64,000 nt of DNA, from the NCBI GenBank assembly GCA_905214725.1, contig CAJMNH010000002.1, positions 62,001 through 126,000 on the forward strand, written 5' to 3'. The notes under the pieces were generated by a model. That model was not told the DNA's origin and did no database searches. It worked only from the letters and a program-made list of their open reading frames with translations. Shown here piece after piece: positions 1 to 9,137 of the stretch (within the stretch, counting starts at the first letter, position 1; each line of letters begins with the position of its first letter). This DNA comes from an uncultured bacterium (GTDB taxonomy: Bacteria > Bacteroidota > Bacteroidia > Bacteroidales > Rikenellaceae). The position numbers and the translations under genes were made by a program.

Positions 1-1136
1 GATGGTTTATCCGCCAAGACGAATTTGTTGTCTTTGAGCGCGACATTGCTCTTCGCCCAGTAGAAACCGCCGAGCAGCTCCAATGCGGGCTGCTGCTTCG
101 CTTCGACGACCTTCGTCCACACGGGCGTATTAGACGCATCGGCCGTCTCGAAGATCACATCGATTTCGTTCTCCGAATAGTTGGCATCGATACGCACGGC
201 GACGCTCTCCGTCGGTTCATTGACCGCTACGGCCTCGCCGACCGTCTCGCCGACCGTTACGCGGTACTGCCACGGCACGAACTGGGGCGTTGCGCGGGTT
301 TCGATTTTCGTGCGGAACTTCACCTCATAGTCGCCGCCGGCGAAGGGTAGCGACGCAGGAATGGTCGTCGACTCGAACTCCGTCACTTGATACTCCTTCT
401 TTCCCGGCTCCTGCTTCGCCTCGACGATCTTCGTCCAGACCGGAGTTTCGGCCACTTCGGCCATCTCCACGATCACGGCACGCTCCTCGACGCTCTGGCT
501 GGCGTCGATATGCACGCCGATCTTCTCGGTCGGTTCGGTCACCTCGACCGCCTGACCGACCGTCTCGCCCAGCGTCACGCGGTACTGCCACGCCACAAAC
601 AGCGGAGCCGCCGCACGGGTCTCGACCTCCAGCCGGAACAAAACGTCGTAATCGCCGCCTGCGGCGGGAACCGTCGCGGGAATGGTCGTCGACTCGAACT
701 TGGTCACCTGATAATCTTTCAGCGCGCCCTCCTGTTTTGCGTCGACGATTTTGGTCCACTTCTCCGCCTTCACGCCGGAGGCCATTTCGACCGCCACATC
801 GCGCACTTCCTTGCTGCGGTTGGCGGGAATCGTAATCGTGATTTCGGTCGTGGGTTTGCTGACCGTCACGGCGTCGCCCACGGCGTCGCCGAGCGTCAGG
901 CGATAGGCCCACGGCTCGAAGGCAGCGCCCGTCGAACGGGTCTCTGTCTTAATGACAAAGGTCAGTTTATACCCCCCCCCTTCACCGGGAATCGAGGTCG
1001 GAATCGTGCTCGATTCGAACTGTGTAACCTGATAGGACTGCGGTTCCGGCTGATCGTCGGTTTTGTCGTCCGAACAAGCGGCGAAACCGCACAAAGCAGC
1101 GCAGAACAGAAGCGCCGATAGTCTCAAATTTTTCAT
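1..1136 (-). CDS. Surface lipoprotein with three tandem Ig/BACON-like domains (3' end outside window)
   Basis: The gene starts at the ATG at 1136 and runs off the left edge. The N-terminus has a lipoprotein signal ending in a lipobox (GFAAC, Cys21), so export and outer-membrane anchoring are expected. Three similar units of about 107 codons follow, each beginning near YQVT.FES.TIP, containing a W.YRVTLGE-type stretch and ending near WTK.V.A.Q. The DNA period is 321 bp. After the third unit the protein reads GGFYWAKSNVA, resembling the start of C-terminal domains of other large Bacteroidales surface proteins. A run of nine C (972-980) codes for three glycines near codon 53, early enough that slippage would knock the gene out. 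Function unknown; adhesion or glycan binding is only a guess. Confidence 0.75.
   Translation of the reverse strand, partial: MKNLRLSALLFCAALCGFAACSDDKTDDQPEPQSYQVTQFESSTIPTSIPGEGGGYKLTFVIKTETRSTGAAFEPWAYRLTLGDAVGDAVTVSKPTTEITITIPANRSKEVRDVAVEMASGVKAEKWTKIVDAKQEGALKDYQVTKFESTTIPATVPAAGGDYDVLFRLEVETRAAAPLFVAWQYRVTLGETVGQAVEVTEPTEKIGVHIDASQSVEERAVIVEMAEVAETPVWTKIVEAKQEPGKKEYQVTEFESTTIPASLPFAGGDYEVKFRTKIETRATPQFVPWQYRVTVGETVGEAVAVNEPTESVAVRIDANYSENEIDVIFETADASNTPVWTKVVEAKQQPALELLGGFYWAKSNVALKDNKFVLADKP
80..1040 (-). repeat. Three tandem 321-bp coding repeats
   Basis: The same segment recurs at 321-bp spacing (for example the GTnAC(C/T)TGATA segments beginning at 382, 703 and 1024). It encodes the three domains of the lipoprotein. 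The copies are diverged but remain in frame. Confidence 0.7.
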
Positions 1137-1912
1137 AGGCATCAAAAATTAATGATTAAATTTCATCCTTTGTTTTCCAAATGCTCGGCACAAGCCGAAA
1201 TTCATTCGCCGTTTCAAATGCAGGCGATGAAGGTTGATAAAGGTATAGGAAATAATACGACTTTGGAACACTATAAAAATATATCATGAAAACGAGTCCG
1301 TCATTTAAACGGATAATATGTTGGTCTATCGGCGTTTTCGGATATGTATTGCATTCCAAAATCCGATTCTTGCGTCGAATCATAAGCTGAAAAGAAGATT
1401 CGGCGACAATCGAAAATAAACAGCAGCGGGATTGCATCGCAACAATCGCCGTAACGCCCTTAGATTACGATAGGTTACGGCAATGGGAATACCGATACGT
1501 CGAGAACGGTACGATATCGGCGGAATCCGTACGACTGCGGTAAAAATCATCCCGATAAAAACCTGTTTTTCAAAAAAACGAATCGATTGCATTCGAACCC
1601 CAAAAATCAGTCCCCGAAAACTCCGCCCTCCGATGTCCGATCCTACTTATTTATCGAATTTAATAAAAACAAATCCGTAAATAAATTTAGCGTTGCGTAT
1701 ACGAGGAATTACAATTAATAATCCATCTAAATACTCTAATAACTAAAAAATAATTAAAAACTATCCTCCGTACGGAACGGGGACAAAAAGACAACCGTTC
1801 ATCCAAAAATAATATGTTTTTCATTTTTCGAGAGTGACAACCTGCCGAATCGCAAGCAAATGAGCATGTTGAATACATTATTAAATAATTTAATAACCTA
1901 CAAATACAATAA

Positions 1913-1949
1913 AAAAATCGAGCGAGAAAAGCTTTCCCGATTTTTATTT
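1913..1949 (+). terminator. Orphan hairpin with T-rich tail
   Basis: AAAAATCG (1913-1920) pairs with CGATTTTT (1938-1945), followed by ATTTT. The A/T arms give T-runs on both strands. No gene ends here, so its role is unclear; it could end a small RNA or be chance. Confidence 0.3.
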
Positions 1950-1977
1950 TAGGCGAACCAATGTGTCGTAAATTTTA

Positions 1978-1985
1978 TATATTTG
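1978..1985 (+). promoter_or_regulatory. Probable korA promoter, -7 element
   Basis: TATATTTG fits the Bacteroidetes TAnnTTTG element. I see no good TTTG at the expected -33 distance. It would give a leader of about 195 nt. Confidence 0.45.
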
Positions 1986-2185
1986 CCCACAAATCCATCT
2001 TATTTACATCTTCGGCAAACGTCGTTTCCAAATTCGGGAAAACGCCGTCGAAAGAGGACGGCCGGCAGCGGAAACGGGAAAGAAACCTCCCATTCGGCGT
2101 TTTCGATCGGAACAAAAGCAAAACAACCCACGTTCGGATGACGCCGGACGCAAAACTTGATAATAAACTCATTTAACGAAAAGCG

Positions 2186-4039
2186 ATGAATCAAGAGCAT
2201 GTACAAGAGCTTCAGGATGTCGTCATCCGCTTCTCCGGCGATTCGGGCGACGGAATGCAGCTCACGGGTACACTTTTCTCCGACACCTCGGCGCTTATGG
2301 GCAACGGCATCTCGACCTTTCCCGACTACCCCGCCGAGATTCGCGCGCCGCAGGGAACCGTAGCCGGCGTATCGGGCTTTCAAGTCCATTTCGGCGCACG
2401 GCGCGTCATCAACCCGGGCGACTACTGCGACGTGCTGGTAGCGATGAACCCCGCGGCGCTGAAAGCCAACCGCAGGTGGCTCAAAACGGAAGCGACGGTC
2501 ATTATCGACGGCGATTCGCTCACGGAAGCCAATCTGCGCAAGGCCGGTTTCACGACCGACGATCCGGTGGCGGAACTGGGACTGGAGGGGTACAACCTCG
2601 TCGTGCCCGACATCACGACCATGACGCGCGAAGCCCTCAAAGAAATGGAGCTGGACAACAAGTCGGTGGTCAAGTGCAAAAACATGTTCGCGCTGGGCAT
2701 CTGCTTCTATCTTTTCCATCGACCGGAGGAGCACGCCAAGAAGTACCTCGACTCGAAATTCGCACGCAAGAATCCGATCATCGCCGAAGCCAACAAACGG
2801 GCGATCGACGCCGGTTATAATTTCGCGGCCAATACCCACCAGTTCGCCAACACCTACTCGGTACCGGCCGCGCCGCTCGAAAAAGGCACCTACCGTTCGA
2901 TCAACGGCAACGTCGCCACGGCATGGGGACTGATGGCCGCCGCCGAAAAAGCGGGGCTGCCGCTCTTCTGCGGTTCTTACCCCATCACGCCGGCCACGGT
3001 GATTCTCGAAGAACTGGCCAAACACAAGGAGTTGGGCGTGAAGACCGTGCAGGCCGAAGACGAGATCGCCGGCATCTGCACGGCCATCGGCGCCGCCTTC
3101 GCCGGCAATTTCGCTGTCACGACGACCTCCGGTCCCGGCCTCTCGCTCAAAAGCGAAGCGTTGGGGCTGGCCGTTATGGCCGAGCTGCCGCTGGTGGTGG
3201 TCAACGTCCAGCGCGGCGGCCCCTCGACGGGTCTGCCGACCAAAACCGAGCAAAGCGACCTGATGCAGGCGCTCTACGGCCGCAACGGCGAGTGCCCCGT
3301 CGTGGTGCTGGCCGCCTCGACGCCCGGCGACTGCTTCCGCTTCGCCTTCGAAGCAGGCAAAATCGCCATGGAGCACATGACGCCCGTGATCCTGCTCACC
3401 GACGGATTCATCGCCAACGGCTCGCAACCGTGGCGCATCCCGAAGATGAGCGACTACCCCGCCATACAACCGCCCGTGGTCGAACCGCACGGCGAAGATG
3501 AGGTTTTCATGCCCTATGCACGCGACGCCCGTCACATCCGCGGCTGGGCCTTTCCGGGCAAAGCGGGACTCGAACACCGCATCGGCGGTCTGGAGAAGCA
3601 CTGTTTGAAGGGATGCATCTCCTACGAACCGTCCAACCATCAGGAGATGGTACGCACCCGCGCCGCCAAAGTTGCGGCCGTGGCGGAAGACCTGCCCCGA
3701 CAGGAAATTATGGGCGCAGCGGAAGGCGACCTGCTGGTCGTCAGTTGGGGAGGCACGCGCGGCAACGTGCAAAGCGCCGTCGAACAGTTGCAGGAGGAGG
3801 GCAAGCGCGTCTCGCTCTGTCATTTCAACTACATCCACCCACTGCCGCACGGCGTGCGCGAAATCCTGCGCGGATTCCGCCGCATCGTCGTCTGCGAACT
3901 GAACGAAGGACAGTTCGCAAACTACCTGCGTCAGCAGTTCCAAGAGTTCCGTTTCGAACAGTACAACAAATGCGAAGGGCTTCCCTTCACCATCGTGGAG
4001 CTGAAAGCCGAGTTCAACCGTATTTTAAAGGAGGAATAG
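2186..4039 (+). CDS. korA: 2-oxoacid:ferredoxin oxidoreductase, alpha subunit (gamma-alpha fusion), probably 2-oxoglutarate type
   Basis: With KorB it catalyses the CoA- and ferredoxin-dependent interconversion of a 2-oxoacid and acyl-CoA, most likely 2-oxoglutarate and succinyl-CoA, in the cytoplasm. The 617-residue protein has an N-terminal gamma domain (about 10-190, FSGDSGDGMQLTG) fused to the alpha/pyrimidine-binding domain (about 225-617, with GSYPITPAT, AEDEIAG and TTSGPGLSLKSE). This is the usual Bacteroidetes architecture and length. The start is the first ATG, after an AT-rich leader. Substrate is inferred from the KorAB pairing without a separate delta or gamma gene; another 2-oxoacid cannot be excluded. 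Confidence 0.9.
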   Translation: MNQEHVQELQDVVIRFSGDSGDGMQLTGTLFSDTSALMGNGISTFPDYPAEIRAPQGTVAGVSGFQVHFGARRVINPGDYCDVLVAMNPAALKANRRWLKTEATVIIDGDSLTEANLRKAGFTTDDPVAELGLEGYNLVVPDITTMTREALKEMELDNKSVVKCKNMFALGICFYLFHRPEEHAKKYLDSKFARKNPIIAEANKRAIDAGYNFAANTHQFANTYSVPAAPLEKGTYRSINGNVATAWGLMAAAEKAGLPLFCGSYPITPATVILEELAKHKELGVKTVQAEDEIAGICTAIGAAFAGNFAVTTTSGPGLSLKSEALGLAVMAELPLVVVNVQRGGPSTGLPTKTEQSDLMQALYGRNGECPVVVLAASTPGDCFRFAFEAGKIAMEHMTPVILLTDGFIANGSQPWRIPKMSDYPAIQPPVVEPHGEDEVFMPYARDARHIRGWAFPGKAGLEHRIGGLEKHCLKGCISYEPSNHQEMVRTRAAKVAAVAEDLPRQEIMGAAEGDLLVVSWGGTRGNVQSAVEQLQEEGKRVSLCHFNYIHPLPHGVREILRGFRRIVVCELNEGQFANYLRQQFQEFRFEQYNKCEGLPFTIVELKAEFNRILKEE

Positions 4040-4214
4040 ATCATGGCAACATACAACTACACACCCGCCCCGAAAGCCTCCCTTTTCAAAGGGAGGTTTG
4101 GAGGGATTGTCTGTATCGGAGCGAAGCGATTTGAAATCGGCCGGAACCGTTCGACCGACGAATGTTTAACCATCCAGCATTAACATCATGGCAACATACA
4201 ACTACACACCCGCC
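4040..4214 (+). repeat. Repeat insertion flanked by a 30-bp direct duplication
   Basis: Direct repeats at 4040-4069 and 4185-4214 flank about 115 bp. The insert contains a palindromic CCTCCCTTTTCAAAGGGAGG segment (about 4077-4096) of a kind I recall from Bacteroidetes intergenic repeats. It also contains CGATTTGAAATCGG, the opposite-centre version of CCGATTTCAAATCGG found just inside korB. Confidence 0.75.
4043..4183 (+). other. 46-codon mini-ORF made by duplication of the korB start
   Basis: It begins with the same codons as korB (MATYNYTPA) because a 30-bp segment (4040-4069) is repeated at 4185-4214. It then reads through inserted repeat sequence to TAA at 4181-4183, four bases before the real korB ATG at 4188. 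The korA ribosome-binding region now serves this ORF, and korB may be reached by termination-reinitiation. Unlikely to be a functional protein. Confidence 0.6.
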
Positions 4215-5219
4215 GATTTCAAATCGGATCAGGAGGTCAAATGGTGTCCCGGATGCGGCGACCATGCGGTATTGAACGCCGTACAACGCGCCATGCCCGA
4301 AATCGCCGATGCGCTCGACACCCCGCACAACCGGTTCGTCTTCGTCTCGGGCATCGGCTGCTCGTCACGTTTCATCTATTACATGAAAACCTTCGGGTTC
4401 CATACCGTTCACGGCCGCGCCAACGCCGTGGCGACGGGCGTCAAGGTGGCCAATCCCGACCTGAGCGTCTGGGTCTGCACCGGCGACGGCGATTCGCTGG
4501 CCATCGGCGGCAACCACTTCATCCACGCCATCCGCCGCAACGTGAACCTCAACTGCATTCTCTTCAACAACGAGATTTACGGACTGACCAAGGGACAATA
4601 CTCGCCCACGACCAAACTGGGCAAGATCACCAAGACTTCGCCCTACGGCACGATCGAGAAGCCGTTCAACCCCGGCGAACTGGCCATCGGCGCCAAAGCC
4701 ACCTTCTTCGCCCGCACGGTGGACGCCGAGGTGGAACTCACGAAATCGTGTCTCGTGGCCGCCGCACGCCACGAAGGAATGTCGGTGGTCGAATGTCTGG
4801 TCAACTGCGTGATATTCAACAATAAGACCCACGCCGATTTCGCCGGCGACAAAGCCACGCGCGCCGAGCGCACCATCGTGCTGCGCCACGGCGAAAAGAT
4901 GCTTTTCGGCGCCAACAACGAAAAAGGACTCGTACGCGAGAACGGCAAGTTGAAAGCGGTAACCGTCGGCGAAGAGGGTTACACGCTCGACGACATCCTC
5001 ACGCACGACGCGCACGAACGCGACACCTCGATGCATTTGATGCTCGCGGCGATGAAATACCCCGATTTTCCGGTGGCCGTCGGCGTGATCCGCGACGTGG
5101 AAGATTCGCACGTCTACGATCGGAAGGTGACCGAACAGATCGCTCAGGTCAAAGCCGGCAACCCGATCCGATGCATGGACGAACTGCTGCATGCGGGCGA
5201 AACTTGGGAGATCGAATAA
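4188..5219 (+). CDS. korB: 2-oxoacid:ferredoxin oxidoreductase, beta subunit
   Basis: Partner of KorA; binds thiamine diphosphate and passes electrons to ferredoxin. The 343-residue protein shows the N-terminal KWCPGCGDHAVL motif with cysteines typical of the family (about residues 15-26), GIGCSSR, and the TPP motif VCTGDGDSLAIGGNH (about residues 99-113) followed by NNEIYGLTKGQ. Length is normal for KorB. The ATG at 4188 is chosen because the repeated upstream ATG at 4043 hits a stop. A terminator lies downstream at 5335. Confidence 0.93.
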   Translation: MATYNYTPADFKSDQEVKWCPGCGDHAVLNAVQRAMPEIADALDTPHNRFVFVSGIGCSSRFIYYMKTFGFHTVHGRANAVATGVKVANPDLSVWVCTGDGDSLAIGGNHFIHAIRRNVNLNCILFNNEIYGLTKGQYSPTTKLGKITKTSPYGTIEKPFNPGELAIGAKATFFARTVDAEVELTKSCLVAAARHEGMSVVECLVNCVIFNNKTHADFAGDKATRAERTIVLRHGEKMLFGANNEKGLVRENGKLKAVTVGEEGYTLDDILTHDAHERDTSMHLMLAAMKYPDFPVAVGVIRDVEDSHVYDRKVTEQIAQVKAGNPIRCMDELLHAGETWEIE

Positions 5220-5334
5220 CGTAGCGAGACGGCAGGGACAAGATTGTCTCGCGACCGCCGCCGAAAAGAGCCGATGAAGCCGGATGCACCTCTACGACGG
5301 TTGCATTTGCAGTCCGGCAGAGAGGAACGAAGAC

Positions 5335-5364
5335 GAGGAGACGGGGTTCCCGTCTCCTCTTTTT
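5335..5364 (+). terminator. Terminator of korAB
   Basis: GAGGAGACGGG (5335-5345) pairs perfectly with CCCGTCTCCTC (5349-5359) across a GTT loop and is followed by TTTTT. Confidence 0.9.
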
Positions 5365-5371
5365 CTGTTTT

Positions 5372-5418
5372 GTCATCCTGAGGAGGAATCCCGAATGGAT
5401 TCCGACGCGAGGATCGAC
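5372..5418 (+). repeat. Module A palindromic repeat, copy A1
   Basis: Reads GTCATCCTGAGGAGGAATCC, a short loop, then GGATTCCGACGCGAGGATC. Inner arms GGAATCC/GGATTCC and outer arms ATCCT/AGGAT can pair. Sister copies are at 46167, 52958, 53593 and 57582, with a degenerate one at 56976. Confidence 0.85.
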
Positions 5419-5635
5419 TTTATATCGGCATTTCATATCGCGGCGACCGGCACGGCGGATCGGCAATGCACAACCCCGAGAACGAAAGAGCTCCATCCAG
5501 ATGCTCGGAGGCCGGCAAATCGTTACCGAACCAGACTCAGCGTGCGACGATCCGATGGTCGGACGGATCGCAGAGGGGTTTCCCTGTCTTCCGCAAAGGA
5601 TTTCGATTATTATTTGAAACTCGGCTGAAAATATT

Positions 5636-5665
5636 TTTGAAATTCTTAAATAATTTATATATTTG
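5636..5665 (+). promoter_or_regulatory. Probable leu operon promoter
   Basis: TTTG (5636-5639), 18 bases, then TATATTTG (5658-5665). It matches the Bacteroidetes -33/-7 consensus with slightly short spacing. Confidence 0.55.
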
Positions 5666-6007
5666 CAAATGAATGAATAGGTTACAAGAATCGGAAAGGT
5701 TCCATATCATGTGTATAAAACGCATATTTCCGTTATTTTTATATACGTTTTAGTGATTTTAATTACAAATTGTAACCAAATTCGGCTAACCGGCGGATTT
5801 TCCTGTCGGATAGCATCGCAGCAAGAGATTCGGGACACGGTTAGGTCCTCGTTAAATAAATATTGGAAACACGCAAGGTCCGGCTGATGTTCGGTTCATT
5901 CCGGCGGATTGCGGTCGGATTGCGGTTTTTCGCCCGATCGAAGCCCCTGTTCAGAAGCCGCAACGGCAATAAACGCGGCGATCCGCAAATCGGCGGCCAG
6001 CCGCGCC

Positions 6008-6049
6008 GGTAATGCGGCAGCGGTAATGCGGCGGCGGTAATGCGGCGGC
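6008..6049 (+). repeat. Three tandem copies of a 14-mer
   Basis: GGTAATGCGGC(A/G)GC occurs three times head to tail (6008, 6022, 6036) in the leuA leader. Confidence 0.85.
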
Positions 6050-6220
6050 CGGAGCCCTGCGATTCCGCACACGTTTGCGAATCCGACATCCGCCACCGGA
6101 TTATCGCCCGAGCGGTTGCGGCAGGACTTTTAGCGGAGACGAAACGGAAATAGCTGAAACCCAAAATTCAGATCGACTGTTCCAAGAACAGCGCCGGCTG
6201 AAATCAAAGATCATAAAGTT

Positions 6221-7741
6221 ATGAGTGAGAGATTGTACATTTTCGACACCACGCTTCGCGACGGCGAGCAGGTTCCGGGCTGCCAATTGAACACCACGGA
6301 GAAGATCGAGGTCGCCAAATTGCTGGAGAGTCTCGGCGTGGATATTATCGAAGCGGGATTCCCGATCTCCAGTCCCGGGGATTTCAACTCCGTGCTGGAA
6401 ATTTCGAAGGCCGTTTCCGAACCGACGATCTGCGCGCTCACACGCGCCGTGGCGAAAGACATCGACGTTGCCGCCGATGCGCTGCGTCTGGCCAAACACA
6501 AACGCATTCACACGGGCATCGGCGTCTCGCCCCAGCATATCTTCGACAAACTGCGGTCGACGCCCGAGAAGATTCTCGAAACGGCCGTCGAGTCGGTGAA
6601 ATACGCCAAGCGTTACGTCGAGGACGTGGAGTTCTACGCCGAGGACGCCGGACGCGCCGATCCCGAATACCTCGCCCGCGTGATCGAAGCGGTTATCCGC
6701 GCCGGCGCCACGGTGGTCAACATTCCCGACACGACAGGCTACTGCCTGCCGCAGGAGTACGGCGCGAAAATCAAATATCTCGTCGACCACGTTTCCAACA
6801 TCGACAAGGCCATTATCTCCACCCACTGCCACAACGATCTGGGAATGGCCACGGCCAATACGCTGAGCGCCATTCTCAACGGCGCCCGACAGGCCGAGGT
6901 GACGATCAACGGCATCGGCGAACGCGCCGGCAACACCTCGCTCGAAGAGGTGGTGATGACGCTGCGCTGTCACCGCGAAATCGATATCGACACGCGGATC
7001 GATTCGCAACTGATCACCAAAGCCTCGCATCTGGTGTCGAGCCTGATGAACATGCCCGTTCAACCGAACAAGGCCATCGTCGGACGCAACGCCTTCGCCC
7101 ACTCGTCGGGAATTCATCAGGACGGCGTGCTGAAAGACCGCCAGACCTACGAAATCATCGATCCGCAGGACATCGGGCTCAACGAATCGGTCATCGCCCT
7201 GACGGCCCGCAGCGGCCGCGCAGCGCTGGTGCACCGGCTCGAACTGCTGGGTTACGACCTTACGCAGGAGGAGCTGAACGCCACCTACGACAAGTTCCTC
7301 GCGCTGGCCGACAAGAAAAAGGAGATTCACGACTACGACCTGTTGTATCTGGTAGGCGACATCGACCGCATGAAGCAGCAATCCGTATCGTTGAAATTTC
7401 TTCAGGTAACGGCCGGCACGCTCGTTCCGACGGCTACCGTCGTACTGAAATTCGGCGACCACGAACGCATGTCGATCGCCACGGGCAACGGTCCGGTCGA
7501 TGCGGCGATTTCGGCCATCAAGAAACTGATCAACGAGAAGGTCACGCTCTCCGAATTCCTCATGCAGGCCATTACGCGCGGGTCGGACGACGTCGGGCGC
7601 GTCCATGTGCAGGTTCAGTGCGGCGAACGCACCGTACACGGATTCGCCGCCCACACCGATACGACGCGGGCGTCGGTCGAAGCGTTTCTCGACGCACTGC
7701 GCATACTGAACGTAACCGAACGCAAAGAGAAGGAGGCGTAA
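6221..7741 (+). CDS. leuA: 2-isopropylmalate synthase
   Basis: First committed step of leucine synthesis: condenses 2-oxoisovalerate with acetyl-CoA. The 506-residue protein has the HMGL/DRE-TIM motif near its N-terminus (FDTTLRDGEQVPG, about residues 8-20), the metal-binding STHCHNDLGMA (about 199-209), GIGERAGN, and a C-terminal LeuA allosteric domain (about 380-500), where leucine normally inhibits. Length fits the long LeuA form. First gene of leuA-leuC-leuD-leuB; leuC begins one base after its stop. Confidence 0.95.
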   Translation: MSERLYIFDTTLRDGEQVPGCQLNTTEKIEVAKLLESLGVDIIEAGFPISSPGDFNSVLEISKAVSEPTICALTRAVAKDIDVAADALRLAKHKRIHTGIGVSPQHIFDKLRSTPEKILETAVESVKYAKRYVEDVEFYAEDAGRADPEYLARVIEAVIRAGATVVNIPDTTGYCLPQEYGAKIKYLVDHVSNIDKAIISTHCHNDLGMATANTLSAILNGARQAEVTINGIGERAGNTSLEEVVMTLRCHREIDIDTRIDSQLITKASHLVSSLMNMPVQPNKAIVGRNAFAHSSGIHQDGVLKDRQTYEIIDPQDIGLNESVIALTARSGRAALVHRLELLGYDLTQEELNATYDKFLALADKKKEIHDYDLLYLVGDIDRMKQQSVSLKFLQVTAGTLVPTATVVLKFGDHERMSIATGNGPVDAAISAIKKLINEKVTLSEFLMQAITRGSDDVGRVHVQVQCGERTVHGFAAHTDTTRASVEAFLDALRILNVTERKEKEA

Positions 7742-7742
7742 G

Positions 7743-9119
7743 ATGGGACGAACGCTTTTGGACAAGATCTGGGACGCGCATACCGTGCGTACCGAAGAGG
7801 GCGGCCGCTCGGTGCTCTATATCGACCGGCAGTATATCCACGAGGTGACGTCGCCCGTGGCGTTCGCCGGTCTCGAACGGCGCGGCATCGGCGTGATTCA
7901 TCCGGCTCGAATAACGGCAACGGTCGACCACAACATCCCGACCGTCGGCCAGCACCTCCCTATCGAAGAGCCGCAGTCGCGGCGGCAGGTCGAGACGCTG
8001 GCCGCCAACTGCGCGAAATACGGCATCGAGCACTTCGGCATGGGCGATCCGCACCAAGGGATCGTCCATATCATCGGCCCCGAACAGGGCTTCACACAGC
8101 CGGGCATGACCATCGTCTGCGGCGACAGCCATACCTCCACGCACGGAGCACTGGGCGCCGCGGCGTTCGGCGTGGGAACCTCCGAAGTCGAAATGGTGCT
8201 GGCCAGCCAGTGTATCCTGCAAACCAAACCGCGCACGATGCGCATCACCGTCGACGGTGCGCTGCGTCCGGGCGTGGAAGCCAAAGACATCATCCTTTAT
8301 ATCATCTCGCAGATCACCGCTTCGGGCGGCACCGACCACTTCATCGAATTCGCCGGCGACGCGATCCGTTCGCTCTCGATGGAGGGACGCATGACCCTCT
8401 GCAACATGAGCATCGAGTGCGGCGCCCGCGGCGGCATGGTGGCCCCCGACCAGACGACCTTCGACTACCTGCGCGGCCGCGAACGCGCGCCGCAGGGAGT
8501 GACCTTCGACGAGGCCGTCGCACGGTGGCGGGAGCTTTACAGCGATGCGGACGCCCGCTTCGACAAGGAGTACCGCTTCGACGCCGCCGACATCGCCCCG
8601 ATGATCACCTACGGAACGAATCCCGGCATGGGGATGGCCGTCGACGCGCACATCCCTGCCGACGCGGATTGCAAAGCGCTGGATTATATGGGATTCCGTT
8701 CCGGCGAACGACTGCTGGGCAAGCCGGTAGACTATGTTTTCGTCGGCAGCTGCACCAACGGCCGCATCGAAGACCTGCGGCGTTTCGCACGTCTGGTCGA
8801 AGGGCGGCGCAAGGCCCCCGGCGTGACGGCATGGATCGTTCCGGGTTCGAAAGGCGTGGAGGCCGCCGCCAAGGCCGAAGGGCTGGAACGGATTCTCGCC
8901 GCCGCAGGGTTCGAACTGCGCCAGCCGGGCTGCTCGGCCTGTCTGGCGATGAATGCCGACAAGATTCCGGCGGGGAAATACTGCGTCTCGACTTCGAATC
9001 GCAACTTCGAGGGCCGCCAAGGCCCGGGAGCCCGCACGCTGCTGTCGGGCATCGCCGTGGCGGCCGCTGCGGCGATAAGCGGACGCATCGAGGATCCGCG
9101 CGACCTCTTCGATTTTTAA
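7743..9119 (+). CDS. leuC: 3-isopropylmalate dehydratase, large subunit
   Basis: Isomerises 2- to 3-isopropylmalate together with LeuD. The 458-residue protein has aconitase-family 4Fe-4S cysteines in VGSCTNGR (about residues 336-343) and PGCSACLAMN (about 396-405), plus CGDSHTSTHGA. The start MGRTLLDKIWDAH is typical of LeuC. It sits directly after leuA and 18 bases before leuD, consistent with cotranscription. Confidence 0.96.
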   Translation: MGRTLLDKIWDAHTVRTEEGGRSVLYIDRQYIHEVTSPVAFAGLERRGIGVIHPARITATVDHNIPTVGQHLPIEEPQSRRQVETLAANCAKYGIEHFGMGDPHQGIVHIIGPEQGFTQPGMTIVCGDSHTSTHGALGAAAFGVGTSEVEMVLASQCILQTKPRTMRITVDGALRPGVEAKDIILYIISQITASGGTDHFIEFAGDAIRSLSMEGRMTLCNMSIECGARGGMVAPDQTTFDYLRGRERAPQGVTFDEAVARWRELYSDADARFDKEYRFDAADIAPMITYGTNPGMGMAVDAHIPADADCKALDYMGFRSGERLLGKPVDYVFVGSCTNGRIEDLRRFARLVEGRRKAPGVTAWIVPGSKGVEAAAKAEGLERILAAAGFELRQPGCSACLAMNADKIPAGKYCVSTSNRNFEGRQGPGARTLLSGIAVAAAAAISGRIEDPRDLFDF

Positions 9120-9137
9120 TTTTTAGAACGACAAACG

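Larger units (their letters stand above)
1137..2185. other. 1.05-kb AT-rich intergenic region
   Basis: No convincing gene: the short open frames have no family features and poor starts. It separates the divergent lipoprotein and korA genes. The only sites I can point to are an isolated hairpin with T-run at 1913-1949 and a korA promoter element at 1978-1985. Confidence 0.6.
5419..6220. other. Long intergenic/leader region upstream of leuA
   Basis: After the korB terminator and repeat A1 there is no gene. A promoter-like pair at 5636-5665 would give a leuA leader of about 550 nt. The leader holds a 14-codon ORF (5709-5753, MCIKRIFPLFLYTF), an inverted repeat GGTTACAA/TTGTAACC (5680-5687 and 5770-5777) and a 14-bp tandem repeat at 6008-6049. 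I see no T-run terminator in it. Confidence 0.5.

Noticed and set aside
1156..1878. Several 60-90 codon open frames in the AT-rich spacer
   Set aside because: No family resemblance, poor codon pattern compared with neighbours and no convincing ribosome-binding sites.
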